A program made the translations under genes and the position numbers. From Clytia hemisphaerica (Eukaryota; Cnidaria; Hydrozoa; Leptothecata; Clytiidae), in assembly GCA_902728285.1 (NCBI GenBank), contig CACVBU010000681.1:3574413-3638412 (forward strand): a DNA stretch of 64,000 nt. Direction: 5' to 3'. This document shows, in pieces, positions 1 to 10,934 of this stretch (position 1 is its first letter; every line of letters begins with the position of its first letter). The notes under the pieces are model-generated. The model saw only the letters and a list, made by a program, of their open reading frames with translations, was not told where the DNA came from and searched no databases.

Positions 1-472
1 TTGTTAATTTCATTCCAGTCAGTTATGATACATTTTTTCTGTTGGATGTAGACAATATCCATATCTGACCAAAGTGTTATCTAGAAATAAATAAGAAAAT
101 TGCCAAAACGTCAGAACCAAAATAAAGATATCCATCAAATATACATAGAAACTGTACTTTTTGTTTTACTTGATAAAACTCCAATAACACTTTAAACTAA
201 CAAGCTACAAACTTTAAGTCACAAAGCGCAAACTCCAGAAAAAACACAATTTGCATCAAAATCTTTGCAAAACGTATTTCATATTTATAACATTTCAACA
301 GGAACTGTATTTTGGTAGACTTGGTCAAATTACAGAAACCATTTGTCAGTTGTCTGCAAGGCCAATGAGGTACGTAAAAACTGACTGCTATTCAGTCAAA
401 GCCAAAATTTGGCAAGGTCAGAAAAACATAATTTACATCCAGTCTTCGTAAATAAATTTTGTAGTTTAGTAC
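1..472. other. AT-rich intergenic DNA, no gene seen
   Basis: No ORF with coding character. It contains a degenerate motif (sequence around gtcaaagccaaaatttggca followed by a short gap and cagaaaaac) that recurs near 970-1010 and, more weakly, near 1500-1560. This suggests decayed tandem or dispersed repeat copies roughly 550 bp apart. Confidence 0.4.
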
Positions 473-843
473 CGTCAAGTTACACAACATGCACACAACC
501 ATCTTGAAGAGTTTGTCGCAAATGATAATCGAAAGTGAAACTTAAAATTCATAATCATGCAGGGAAGCTCATTTTCCCCCATTTTGCTTTAAACTCCCTT
601 TTGATTGGTCTATGAATTTGGGTGATCGCTTTACTGCCTTGGCGGAATAAACACACGACCATAATAAATAAATTCAACAGGGCAGCGGAGTAGCAATTAA
701 TTTCAACTGGGAGTCCTCTCTTCTGTGCCAAGCACTGGTAGTGTTTTTTGAACTTTAAAACAATGTTAAATGAAGATCAGATGGATCTGTTTGTTATGAC
801 TGTGCAAGTTGTGACCAGAGTGTGCATGTTGTGTAACTTGACG
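473..843. mobile_element. 371-bp MITE-like element with about 24-bp TIRs
   Basis: The left end reads cgtcaagttacacaacatgc and continues acac. The right end is its exact reverse complement, finishing gcatgttgtgtaacttgacg. There is no coding capacity inside. I cannot identify a clear target-site duplication at the edges, so the superfamily is not assigned. Confidence 0.7.
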
Positions 844-1154
844 ATATAATTCATTACATTAAATTCTAGAAACCATTTTTCATAACTTTCTGCAGTCCGC
901 TTTCTGCAAGTCTGATAAGAGATATGTATATTATAAACTGTTATCGCCATTCATTCCATTCCATCATTCAGTCAAAACGTGCGCCAAGGTTAGAAAAGGT
1001 TAGAAAAACACAATCTGCGTCCGGAACTGCGTGAAAAATAGTTTGATCAATTTCAACAAGAACTGTATATATTAATATTAATATAATTGATCAAATTCCA
1101 AAGACCATTTGTCATAATTTTGCAAGTCCAATTAAAGGAGTTGTGATGTCATCA

Positions 1155-1479
1155 TTTGGTTCCCGTCATCTGACCGACCCTGATTTACGGTCAGCAGGTA
1201 GAGTTGGAGAGTCGGAAAGCTTTTCCGCTGCTTTGCTGGTTTCCACTGTCGACCTCTGTACGCTCTGTGTTTACAAGTTTTCAAATCGAAGTAGCAAGCT
1301 GCATGCTAATGGAGAGTAAACCGAAAACCAGTTTATCCACGGTTTCTCAATTTCTTAATTCGGATCAGTCCACACGGATTCCCTTTCAACAAAATGTAGC
1401 TGCCTCTTAAAAGAAAAATATTTTCGACCGACTGACCGAATGACCCCCACTTTTTAAAGTAGAAATGACGGGAACCAAA
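1155..1479. mobile_element. 325-bp MITE-like element with 15-bp TIRs
   Basis: The ends are tttggttcccgtcat and atgacgggaaccaaa, a perfect 15-bp inverted repeat. A looser subterminal inverted similarity (ctgaccgaccc versus accgactgaccgaatgac) lies just inside. No gene and no secure target-site duplication. Confidence 0.6.
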
Positions 1480-2062
1480 CAATTTTTTGCGATTCGCCTT
1501 ATCAGACACGTCCAAACCAAGTCCAAAAAAGCACGATTGCATCCAGTCTTTATCAAATTTAGACAGTAGCTGTACTCTTGTAAACTTTATCAAATTCCAA
1601 TAACATTATAACACCATCAACCCCACCTAGAGGCAAAAAAGAAAAATATAAAAAGCAGCAATAAAAGTATCAGAAAATTCAACACAAACAAAAACTTGAG
1701 CAAACGGCTTTAAACCTTCAAAGATGTAAAAAAAGAATCCCCTTGATGAAAATCATGTGTTTGATTTGCCGAGTTAAAAAAATGAATGACAGAAATTGAA
1801 GCTTGCAACAGATTTACACTGGAAATACTTTGGTACAACACTGACTTATCACATCTGAGCCGCCATCTTGAAACACCACATTATGATCTGTAAAAACAAC
1901 GCACGCTAAAAGTACCTAAAAAGTTAACCCGATCAGAAGAAAGTTTAGAAATAAAAGTGAGATCGGGAAATCGGATTTTTTTTTTGCCGTCTTATGGAAG
2001 AAGTAGAAGAAAATTTTACCTATTTGAATGCTCAGCTTAGGCTGACCAATCAGTCATATAAT
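1480..2062. other. intergenic DNA left of the first long repeat block
   Basis: AT-rich sequence without a supportable gene or RNA. Similarity to the downstream block at about 17.24 kb begins only near position 2063, so this stretch is taken as outside flank. Confidence 0.35.
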
Positions 2063-2384
2063 TAAAAAAGTATATTACCCTGTCTCAATTTAAAAAGTGA
2101 CGTAACACAGACTAGCGAAGTCATTCGGGCCACATTTTCTCGGCCTACCGACTTATCAACCTCTCTCAGGCAAATAATCCGGCTAAACAGCCGGTTTAGG
2201 TTCTGGCTTAAGGTCAATTGCGGCTTAACTGAAAAAGGGCGTTAAACTACGGTGGTAAAGGCGCGAATTCCTTTTCTTAAACGTCCTAAAACGAAAGTGA
2301 TGACTTAAAGATAAAAAAAATCAATATGGGCGTGGCTCCAAAAGGGTGTGCTACCTTTATTATAAAATCTTTCTTTAATGGAAT

Positions 2385-2645
2385 AAGGCTTCCTTCTTTA
2401 AGAATAGTGCCAAACGTATGCTTTTAAAGAACAAAATAGTATATGCTTTTGAACAATTCCTCCAAAGTAGTATACTTCGTCCTTTAAGAACAGTACCATT
2501 CTTATGCTTTTAAAGAACGAAGTATTCTGTACTTTTGAACGATTTCTCCAAAGTAGTATAGCAGAACAGTAGTATTAAGAACAGTACAGCAGAACAGTAG
2601 TATTAAGAACAGTACCATTCTTATACTTTTAAAGAACGAAATATC
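2385..2645. repeat. decayed 86-bp minisatellite units (left block)
   Basis: About three degenerate units of the same 86-bp repeat that is cleaner at 17,575-18,005. Each unit holds an inverted pair, a form of cttcgttctttaa and its complement ttaaagaacgaag, so each unit can fold into a hairpin. The middle is disturbed by a short local duplication (agcagaacagtagtattaag, twice). Confidence 0.7.
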
Positions 2646-3218
2646 GACTTATAGAAAAGACCACACCCTAATGACCTGTCTCATTCTCTAAAGATACATT
2701 GCACAGACTAGAATTGAACTGACTAGAATTTCTCTTGTCTTAAAAAAAATAGAATTTGGTCAAAATAGACCTTGCTAGACTGCCGAGTAAATCACACCTT
2801 CTCAAGCTTACAAAATATCAAACCCCAATTCTATTGGCCAACAATATAAAAAAAATTATTTATTCAAAATTTATTTAATGAGATTTTTTATAGAATTTAA
2901 AAAGGTCATTACACATACTATCTAAAAACTATCTAAAAAACTATTATCCCTGTCTCAATTTTAAAAGTGACGTCCACATACAAGCATAGCATCTCAGGCT
3001 CAGAAAATGACGGCTTAACGGCTTACCAACCCATCTCAGGCAGAAAATCCGCCTAAAGGGTCGGTTTGGGTTCTGGCTTAAGTCAATTACGGCTAAACTC
3101 GGAAAGTGCGCTAGACTCCGGTGGAAAAGGCGTGGTTCCTTTTTCATTAAATTTAACAAGTCCCAAATCGAAAGTGATGGCTTAGAAATGTAGAAATAAA
3201 CATGGATGGGGTTCCAAT

Positions 3219-3483
3219 CAATGAAGTATAAGCCCGAAGGACTAGAAGTCAATCTCTTTGGTAGGATTTGAAGCCAACAAATCCTACCAAAGTTGCGCGG
3301 CCTTGAGCGACCCGCCTGGTTTTTACACAAATGACAGATTGAAACTAAAATTTACCGCTTAATTTCGAAAAATATATCACTCGAAAACAAAGGAATTGCT
3401 AGATTCAATCCGTCATCAAAAATACGGCGCATATTTTAAGGCTTCAATTTTTCTTGCCTGAGAAACGGGCTTGAAACTCAATG
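3219..3483. mobile_element. 265-bp hAT-like MITE with 8-bp target-site duplication
   Basis: Flanked by direct 8-bp copies of gttccaat (3211-3218 and 3484-3491). The ends are imperfect inverted repeats, caatgaagtataagcccg at left and cgggcttgaaactcaatg at right. The homologous site in the right block (about 18,860) has no insert, which confirms the boundaries. Eight-bp duplications and ends starting with CA suggest a hAT-type non-autonomous element, by inference. Confidence 0.8.
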
Positions 3484-3649
3484 GTTCCAATAAAGCGTGG
3501 TCCGTTTATGAGAAAAGATTTTTTTATAAGAATCTAGATTATTTTTTAAGAACAGTTAGACTAAGAGTTGTTTATAAAGAACGAAATATTCTCTTTCATG
3601 TGAAATTTTCCAAGTTTGAAAACGAAAGTACTTTGACTCGTCATTTCAC

Positions 3650-4857
3650 AGGGGGGTCGGTAGTAAAATCTCAGACATCATAACGTTTACTACGGTGGTG
3701 GTGTGGTATTGAAATGGGTGGTATCTATGTGTTAAATTTTGAAAATTTTTTACTGCCTGGGTAGTTAAAACTGGTAAAATTAGCAAATTTTAGCTATGTA
3801 TTTTTGTAATTCTGTTAATTTCTTGGATGACTTTTCTGAAAAAATCTGAAATTTTTTATAATTTGAAAAAATTTTCTATAGGAAAGTTGTTTGCTGCAAA
3901 CAAGAAATTCTCTAAATTTTTTGTCAATATAAAAAATATTTTAATTTTAAGGGCAAAACATTAGATTCTGCACTAAGTGAAAAATGTGTCACAGAAATAA
4001 TCATTTTTTAGCTTTTTTTGTAAAATAAGTCCGGAAAGCAACCAAAGAATAGGTGGTCTCCATGACAAATTGTCCCAAAAGTTTTACTATCCGGGTAGTA
4101 AAATACCTCTTCCAAAAGAGTCTGGGCATGAACATATAAACGACTGGACATCTATATTTTATTGTCTCTTTGAAGCGAGCTTCGTTGCCGCCTGTATTTC
4201 AAAATTGGTATGAAAAATCCGACAATATTCCGTCATAATTTTATTTCCTTGAATTATTTAGGTAAAAGGATTGATAGAGCTTGAACATTACTCCCAATCT
4301 ACAAAAAAATTATTTTCGAATTTTTTCACAAGTTTGTAATATATTTTATCAACATTTTTAACTCTAAAATGCAGAATTTCAACTGCGTGTATACTTTTGA
4401 ATCCCTTTTGTCACTTCAATAATTTTTTTTATGACTTGAAAAAAATAGCTTGCCAAAGTTCAGAGCCTGTGTCATAAGAATATCGAAATTAGAATGCGAC
4501 ACTTTCTAAAATTATTAGACACTTTTAAGTCAAATTATTAGTCGAAGTTTTGACAAGCTGACGATTATTTTGCCTCTGTTATCTTTGTTATGATATAGAT
4601 AAAAGACTTGAGAAGAGTAGAACAACAGAGACTTTAGTCGAAGTTTTGACGTTGTTAGCAAGGTACTCCCAAGTGGTATATCATCAAAATCTATTGTTTC
4701 ATTTTATGCTTTTAACGAGGCGGCAACGAAGCTAGCAGCTTTTTCTACAAAAAGACAAAGGAGATGGATGTCCAGTCGTTTATATGTTCATGGTCTGGGT
4801 AATGGTATGTAAAAATTCGGAAAAATATATGTCTGAGATTTTACTACCGACCCCCCT
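3650..4857. mobile_element. 1.2-kb TIR element interrupting the left block
   Basis: The ends are aggggggtcggtagtaaaat plus ctcagacat, and its exact complement finishing attttactaccgacccccct, a TIR of about 29 bp. The right-block homologue near 21,035-21,045 is uninterrupted (catcccacccacc), so this is an insertion. The bases just outside both ends include cac, so a 3-bp duplication is possible. No ORF resembles a transposase. A second MITE (4127-4792) is nested inside. Confidence 0.8.
4127..4792. mobile_element. 666-bp MITE nested inside the 1.2-kb element
   Basis: The 28-bp TIR begins catgaacatataaacgactg and recurs inverted at the right end. Further inverted similarity inside includes cttcgttgccgcct versus aggcggcaacgaag. 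The direct 7-bp gtctggg at 4120-4126 and 4793-4799 is a target-site duplication. Insertion into an already inserted element gives a relative age order. Confidence 0.8.
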
Positions 4858-6668
4858 GCACCCACCAAATTGACGGCTTAACGGCTTACCAATCTCTCTC
4901 AGGCAAAAAGGGTCGGTTTAGTTCTTGGCTTAATTTCAAGTTCGGCTTAACTCAAAAAGGAGTTTGGGTGGCAAAGAGTTGTAACTTTATTTTAATTTAA
5001 AAAAGTGCAAAATTTAAAGCCAATTTATTGAGATGAGCACACCCTAATGACCATGAAAATTTTAATTGTTTTACTTTTCTATTGCTTACAGTAAAAAGTT
5101 TTGAAAATTTTATAAAATTCTCCAGAAGTCACCACATAAACTATTAAAGATTTCCCTGTCTGATCCTCTTAAAGTGACATTAGCAAAGCATCTCAGACTC
5201 AAAAAATTACGGCTTAGCGGCTTAATAACCTTTTTCAGGCATAAAGAATGGCTCACATGACAGTCAAGAGGCTGGCTTAACTCATATAACGGCTCAAAAT
5301 AAGAAGGCTTTAAGAGAATTCATGAGATTTTTATAAAATTTAAAGGTCATTACACAGAGTACTTAATTAAAAGCTAATACACCCCTGTCTCAATTTCAAA
5401 AGTGACGCTGCAGACTAGGGCAGTCATTGTAGACCCACAATTTCTCGGCTTATAATTGTTTGAATCCAATTTGGGTGTTGTCAAAACTGGTGACAAGTAA
5501 ACCACACCTCCAAAGTGTTAAAGAGATGTCTAACCCAAATTTCACTGGTTAAGGTAGACAATTCGTGTAAAAACTTGAATCAAATTTTAAAGGCCACCGC
5601 ACAGACTATAATAAAAAAACCATATTCTCCTGTCTTAATTTTAAAAGTGTCGTTACACAGACTACAATAAGTTTGGGCTCAGCTCATTATGAATAAAACA
5701 TTCATTAAAAAATTACGAAAAATGACTGGCTGTTCAGAAGATTCATTGCACGTCAATTACGGCCATTCGTTTCTTATTTACATAACAATTTAAAATGAAC
5801 CAGCCAAAGGAGCAAGAAAATTAAAACAAACAATTCTCACCATCGACGTCGTTAAAATGTGTCTTGGGAGAGCGTTCACCACTGTCGTGCTGTCAAGTTG
5901 CCGTTTAGGTTTCATTCCCAAAAAAAACAACCACCAAAAAATCAAAAAAACGTGTTCACCGAAAAAAATTCAAAAAAACTAACTTTCTTGCTGTTTTGTT
6001 GTTTACAAAATTGTTAAGCCGGTTGCAGAACCTTATTTTCATCTACCGTTATATACCTTTTCGAATAAAGAGTTCCTTTTTCCCTTGAGGAAGGTCTCTT
6101 TAATTTAAAGTTGAAAAAATTAGAGGGTACCATTTATCCTTTTGGGGACAATTTTTTCGGTACTCACAATACCTTTTGAAAATATTTAGCAATCTATTGT
6201 TTCCAACATTGAAAGGAACACAGTGATTCATGATGATTGAACAAAGGGGAACACATTGTTCTGAATAGGTATCTTGATTAAGAGAGTCAAATGACACTCA
6301 GTGATCCTCATGGGATGACCCAGTCAGTTCCTTTGCAAAATATAATTATAAATGGTAATGATTTATAATTTCCAGAACGTGTTCTGTTTTTATGACAAAA
6401 TTACAGACTTCAGATAGGAATGCTTTTTTTACAATTTTTTAACGAGTTTGCACATAGAAAAATTGTTGTAGGATGGAGTTCTACCATTAGCGAGCTTTAC
6501 ATAACTTTAGATAATTACATAACTTTGAAGTTCAAGAACGTGATATTGTGCTATCAATTTTCAAACATAACATTTAGTGATTACTCCAAATTTTACTTCC
6601 CTCACAAAGGAAAAATTATCATAGTTTCGTGCAATTTCGCCTTTTTTCGATCAACTTTTCACGATAAA

Positions 6669-8617
6669 ATGCCTAGTAACGAAAAGGATCACCCAAGACG
6701 AACAAAAAATGTGCAAGAAAGTAGAAAAAAACTTGACATGTCAAGGGTGACAGAAAAGGACAATCGCCTATAGCAAAGTAAGTGGACAATTAATGCCAGG
6801 AAAATTATTTTCTAAAAAGATATGGAAGAATGCCGTCGGGCCAGTTCGAAGGCAAAAAGGCTACACCTCAAAGAAGATTTGGATGGACTTTTTTATTGCC
6901 CAAATCCAAATTGTGACAGTTTTCTTTTACAACCAAAAGAGGGTGCCGTAAACACGTTTTTACCAGGCATGGATGGTACTACTTTTTCGAAACGAGACCT
7001 GACCCAAAAGTTGTTTTGCCAGAACTTTCGACACGGAGTGAAAAACCAAATAAATCTAGGAGAAGTAGAACAAACAATATGCCAATGTTTTTGAAAGACT
7101 GTAAATTTGATAAGATGCTCAAGCTCTGGCTTTGCAGCCCTGGCGGAGGAATGAAGAGCTTTAGCCAAGCAAGCCAGATTAGTTGCCGTGTCTTAAAATT
7201 CCTCAAATTTTGCTGCCAAGACTGCTGTACGAGCTGGGATATCCCGTTTACGGTAGTAGATTTTTGCTTGGGAAACGTGACCGCTATATCAGATTTTATC
7301 GAATACCTTAAAACCCGCTGGGAAGTTGGCTACGCTGGTATTATTGGATATATGCATTCTTTATCTCATGTTTTAGACTACCGCAGAATTGAAAGAGGAG
7401 ACTCACAAACGACATTTTTATCGTCGGAAATCTATATCGACCGGGTAAAACTTTCACCATCTAAAAAGATGAGATCGGAATGGAATGTTTTGTTAAGTGC
7501 CGAATACCTATCAAAAATTAACTGTTGGGCCACTCTCGACGAAATGCAAAAAGTCGTACCATATCACACGGACAGGTTTTCACAAATTTTACTGAATGCC
7601 TCGGATGAAGCCCTTCCGTTGCCACCACACGACTTATCTTTCTGTACCTCCTTTTTAACGGCCATATTTTTCATCGTGATAAAAGCTACAAGGCCGATGA
7701 CCTTTCAATTTCTTACAGTCGAAATGGTGGAAAATATCAATGAAAGGGGCATGATAGACCAAACTGTTTTTAAAACGCAGGAAAAGTATGGTTTTGACAC
7801 TTTGATATTTTCTTCGGAAATCATAGAAATAGTTCACAGGTATATCAAGTATATTCGCTCAAGGCTCAACCCTAAATGCAATTACGTTCTAGTTACTCGC
7901 AACGGCACACAACTGGCAAGAATCGGAGATGTTTTCGGGAGAATCGTCTTTCAAGCAATAGGAAAATATATCAATCCGACAAGGTATCGTCAAATTATCG
8001 AAACAAAAAGTGCAGAATCCCTTAGCGTCGATGATCAAAAAAATTTGTCCGAAGATCAAAAACACACCTCGTTTGTGGCTAAAATTCACTATCAAAAGCT
8101 TCAATCGCGTGACATAGCCTTAAATGACAAGGCATCCATGAACAAGTTAAGGGATGAACAGCCCTCTTTAAATGCGATGGGGGAGATATGTGAAAGGTTT
8201 TCGAATATAGCACCAATGAATACATCTTTTCAAACGTCAGCCTCGGATTCAAGTACTGGGCACTTTGAAGTTTGGCCGAATTATTCCTTAGATGTGAACA
8301 ATTTTCCTATTGAAACTACCGATACAAGTATAATCCAAGAAGTCCAACTCCTGCCAAATGATACCTCGAGTCTACAACCCAGCAATAAATCGATAGTAGA
8401 CCCTTCAGTTAATTTTGAGAAAACATCAAAAGTAGGAAAACAAACAAGGAGGAAAAAAGTGCCTTTTTCTTCTATAGAGGATAATTTTATAAGAACTGGT
8501 TTTAAAAAGCATGGTTCTGCTTGGACATCCATCTTATCGGACTCAAGTTACAAATTTCACCCTTCAAGGCAGATTGCTACACTTTATGCCAGGGCAAAAA
8601 AATTGAATATTATTTGA
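6669..8617 (+). pseudogene. tyrosine recombinase with C2H2 finger and SANT/Myb-like tail (one frameshift)
   Basis: Two overlapping frames make one gene: 6822-about 6920, then a second frame open from 6917 to 8617. The junction needs one extra base. Across it a C-x4-C (YCPNPNC) and an H-x4-H (RKHVFTRHGW) line up as a C2H2 finger, which places the lesion near 6918-6930. In the long frame (residue 1 at 7016) an integrase-like core shows the first arginine in ATRPMTFQFL (R226), a box II-like TRYRQIIET (R323/R325; the usual His/Lys three residues before R325 is Thr), a downstream KHTSFVAK His, and the candidate nucleophile Tyr359 in KIHYQK. The C-terminus (about 475-533) starts RRKKVPFSSIEDNFIRTG and resembles a SANT/Myb domain. 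An upstream stretch 6669-6777 with donor gtaagt may be a 5' exon, but it holds an in-frame TAG at 6771. Role: DNA cutting and joining for integration or resolution. Likely non-functional as written unless the frame loss is an assembly error. Confidence 0.8.
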
Positions 8618-9040
8618 GTGATAAATTTTAAAATATTGTAAAGATCATTGTTTGATTCTAAAATTTAATGTAAATTTGAGGTAGAACTAGAAATATGCAG
8701 ATTTCATATTCATTTTTCTAGGAAAACCGTGTTTAAAATAATTCACATGAAAAAATTCCAAATTGTTCCATATTTTCTATCTGCATCACTAACTTTAAAT
8801 GTCCAAATAATAGATACAAATTTCCGACTCGAAAAATTTGATTTGGGTTGATTGAAGAAAATTTTTCCGTTTCAAATTTCTTTTTGAAATTTTAATTTCT
8901 TACAAAAAGTGGAGAGAGATAAGCCGTGAGTTAAGCTGTGGGTTTGTGTTCGGAGAATCGATACGGCAGTGGTATGGCCATTAATTTGTCACTATAGGAA
9001 CAATAGTTCTGTATAGTAAATTGTAATAGGGATTGTCTAA
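8618..9040. other. intergenic spacer between recombinase and small acidic gene
   Basis: AT-rich. The first half holds no signal beyond the recombinase 3' flank. A short degenerate fragment of the long repeat block (ataagccgtgagttaagc) lies near 8920. The second half leads into the TATA box of the next gene. Confidence 0.4.
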
Positions 9041-9047
9041 TCTGGAC

Positions 9048-9054
9048 TATAAAT
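9048..9054 (+). promoter_or_regulatory. TATA box of the small acidic gene
   Basis: TATAAAT sits 54 bp before the ATG at 9102. Initiation about 30 bp downstream (near 9080) would give a leader of about 20 nt. Position and context fit a focused RNA polymerase II core promoter. Confidence 0.6.
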
Positions 9055-9101
9055 ACAACGCCCAGATTATCAAACAGCAAATATCACCAATAACCAACAA
9101 T

Positions 9102-9570
9102 ATGTCGAATACTCAACACCAACGAGCAATATCAGCACTTCTAGAAAGAGACGTGCTATGTTTCTCACAAGGAACGCTTGTAGATCAATTAAGAGGTGAG
9201 TTTTATCCATTTTTAACAATTAAACCTCCATTCAATTTGATAATTTTTTGTTAAAACTGAAAAGAGGGGATAGCAAAAATTAGCCACTGAATAACAAAGA
9301 CGAAGATTATTTTCAGAGCATATGAAATATTCTTGTCAAATCTTCTTCCTTTTTTTACCAGCAATCGAGAAACAAGGAAAGTCACAACCACAGCCCGTAA
9401 AGGAAGTGATTGTTGTGAGTGATGACGATAATAAAGAGGAACAAACCGAAAAGAATCTTCGAAAAGAAAAGAAAACTCCGCCAAGCAAGCAAATAATCCA
9501 CGTTCAGGCAAAATTTGTCCAAGAAGGGACTGAAATAACATTTTCTGTGAAAATTATAAATAAAAAATAA
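9102..9570 (+). CDS. small spliced acidic protein with SUMO-interaction-like motif (100 aa)
   Basis: Two exons: 9102-9195 (31 codons plus one base, donor gtgagt) and 9362-9570 (acceptor after ctttttttaccag). The phases agree and give exactly 101 codons including the stop. The N-terminal 31 residues look helical (SNTQHQRAISALLERDVL). The second exon holds EVIVVSDDDNKEE, a hydrophobic run followed by acids that matches SUMO-interaction motifs, then a Lys/Glu-rich linker and a short beta-like tail ending FSVKIINKK. The stop overlaps an AATAAA polyadenylation signal. No enzyme signature. It lies downstream of the recombinase on the same strand but has its own TATA box. A nuclear adaptor role is inferred only from the motif. 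Confidence 0.65.
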
Positions 9571-9760
9571 AACTTTTAAAATTTTAGTTGTTTTTTTAAT
9601 ATTGATGTGCCACTCCCTTTCAAGAACACGCCTCTTTCATAATATTTGTTCAATTTGAAGAAAAGAAATGACTCACGCCTTTCCAACGAAGCCTAACGCC
9701 CTTTTCTAAGTTAAGCTAACGAATTCACGCCTGTCTTCCACCCAAACGCCCATTTTTTAA

Positions 9761-10014
9761 GGGCTACTTAGACTACACAATATATTGACGAACAATATTC
9801 GACAATATGGTTTGCGGACCGTAATGTACGAAGTAAACAACAGGTACTCTATTATAAAAGGAATTTTCTTTCTGTAAACAATCCCCCTTTATTGTTGGAA
9901 TATTGCAAATCGAGCTGACAATATATTGCGGACACCTTTTCAATATATTGCCGACATTCAGCAATATATCATCAATATATTGCCTGACAATATATTGTGT
10001 AGTGTATGTAGCCC
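9761..10014. mobile_element. 254-bp palindromic MITE, first tandem unit
   Basis: The ends are gggctac followed by actacacaatatattg, and the inverted form caatatattgtgtagt ending gtagccc. The interior has several caatatattg palindromes. It sits in the inverted repeat block after ttttttaa; the sister module at about 10,555 reads ttttttaattaagccgg without it. TTAA (left) and TTTA (right) suggest TTAA-type targeting, as in piggyBac-like MITEs, with one mismatch. Confidence 0.75.
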
Positions 10015-10263
10015 TTTAGACTACACAATATATTGACGAACAATATTCGACAATATGGTTTGCGGACCGTAATGTACGAAGTAAACAACAGGTACTCTAT
10101 TATAAAAAGGAATTTTCTTTCTGTAAACAATCCCCCTTTATTGTTGGAATATTGCAAATCGAGCTGACAATATATTGCGGACACCTTTTCAATATATTGC
10201 CGACATTCAGCAATATATCATCAATATATTGCCTGACAATATATTGTGTAGTGTATGTAGCCC
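10015..10263. mobile_element. second tandem unit of the same MITE
   Basis: Nearly identical to 9761-10,014 at an offset of 248 bp, differing by one A in a homopolymer and by its joined left end (tttagactacac in place of the full gggctac end). The near identity shows a recent tandem duplication. The two units share a short junction. Confidence 0.75.
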
Positions 10264-10934
10264 TTTAGTTAAAGCCGGATTTAATTTAAGCCTGAAACTA
10301 AACCGACCCTTAAGCCGGATTTTTTGCCTGAGAAGGGTTGGTAAGCCGTTACAAGCCGTCATTTTGATGGTTGGAATGACAATTCAAAGTACTTTCGTTT
10401 TCAAACTTGATTTCAATAAAGAAAATAGTTTCTAATAAAGGGGCCACGCCTATTTTAGACAACGCCCAATTCGTTTGAAGTTACCACTTTCGTTTTGGGA
10501 CTTGTTCAATTTGAAAAAAATAAAATGAGTTAACGCCTCTCTACCACCCACACGCCCATTTTTTAATTAAGCCGGATTTAATTTAAGCCTGAACCTAAAC
10601 CGACCCTTAAGCCGGATTTTTTGCCTGAGAGGGGTTAGTAAGCCGTTAAGCCGTCATTTTGATGGTTAGAATGACAATTCAAAGTACTTTCGCTTTCAAA
10701 CATGACAATCTTTTAATGGAATACTTCGTTCTTTATAAGAACTCCTTATAGAAACGTTTTTAAAGAACGAAGAATATTAGCATAAAGAAATTATTTAAAG
10801 CCATAGAATATTTCGTTTCTTTATGATCCAAAAGATTTTCCCAGGTGACTCCCTTTTTATTTGGTAAATTTTCGGAACTAAATAAATAGGCGTCTTGGAA
10901 GACTGACAATATCAATTTTCATCTCAATTCTATC

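Larger units (their letters stand above)
2063..6052. repeat. left copy of the long non-coding direct repeat block
   Basis: From the aagtatattaccctgtctca motif to the tattttcatctaccgttat motif this stretch aligns in the same order and orientation with about 17,241-22,672. Both copies share recurring modules: a 'ccctgtctcaatttcaaaag' box followed by 'tgacgttacacagacta', and a module rich in 'ggcttaacggcttacc', 'aagggtcggtttagg' and 'ggcttaactcaaaaa'. The last shared stretch (about 5640-6052) matches 22,200-22,672. The left copy has been invaded by two elements (3219-3483 and 3650-4857), and the right copy supplies the empty sites. The two blocks bracket the recombinase/helicase core like long terminal direct repeats, but they could also be a dispersed repeat family. 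Confidence 0.75.
9590..10830. repeat. inverted copies of the flanking repeat block inside the core
   Basis: 9590-9760, 10,264-10,435 and 10,441-10,710 carry the same modules as the blocks at 2.06-6.05 and 16.8-22.7 kb, but in reverse orientation (gcctgagaggggttagtaag, aagccgtcattttgatgg, aaccgacccttaagccgg). 10,264-10,420 and 10,555-10,710 are direct copies of each other. The end (about 10,720-10,830) has the ttaaagaacgaag motif of the 86-bp repeat. Two MITE units are inserted at 9761-10,263. Confidence 0.7.

Noticed and set aside
2944-3330. A 128-aa minus-strand frame
   Set aside because: It runs through the repeat block and into the 3219-3483 MITE; composition and family context are those of repeats.
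6915-6930. Programmed -1 frameshifting in the recombinase gene
   Set aside because: The T-rich site does not fit the canonical X-XXY-YYZ slippery pattern, and similar one-base losses occur in unrelated genes of this window.
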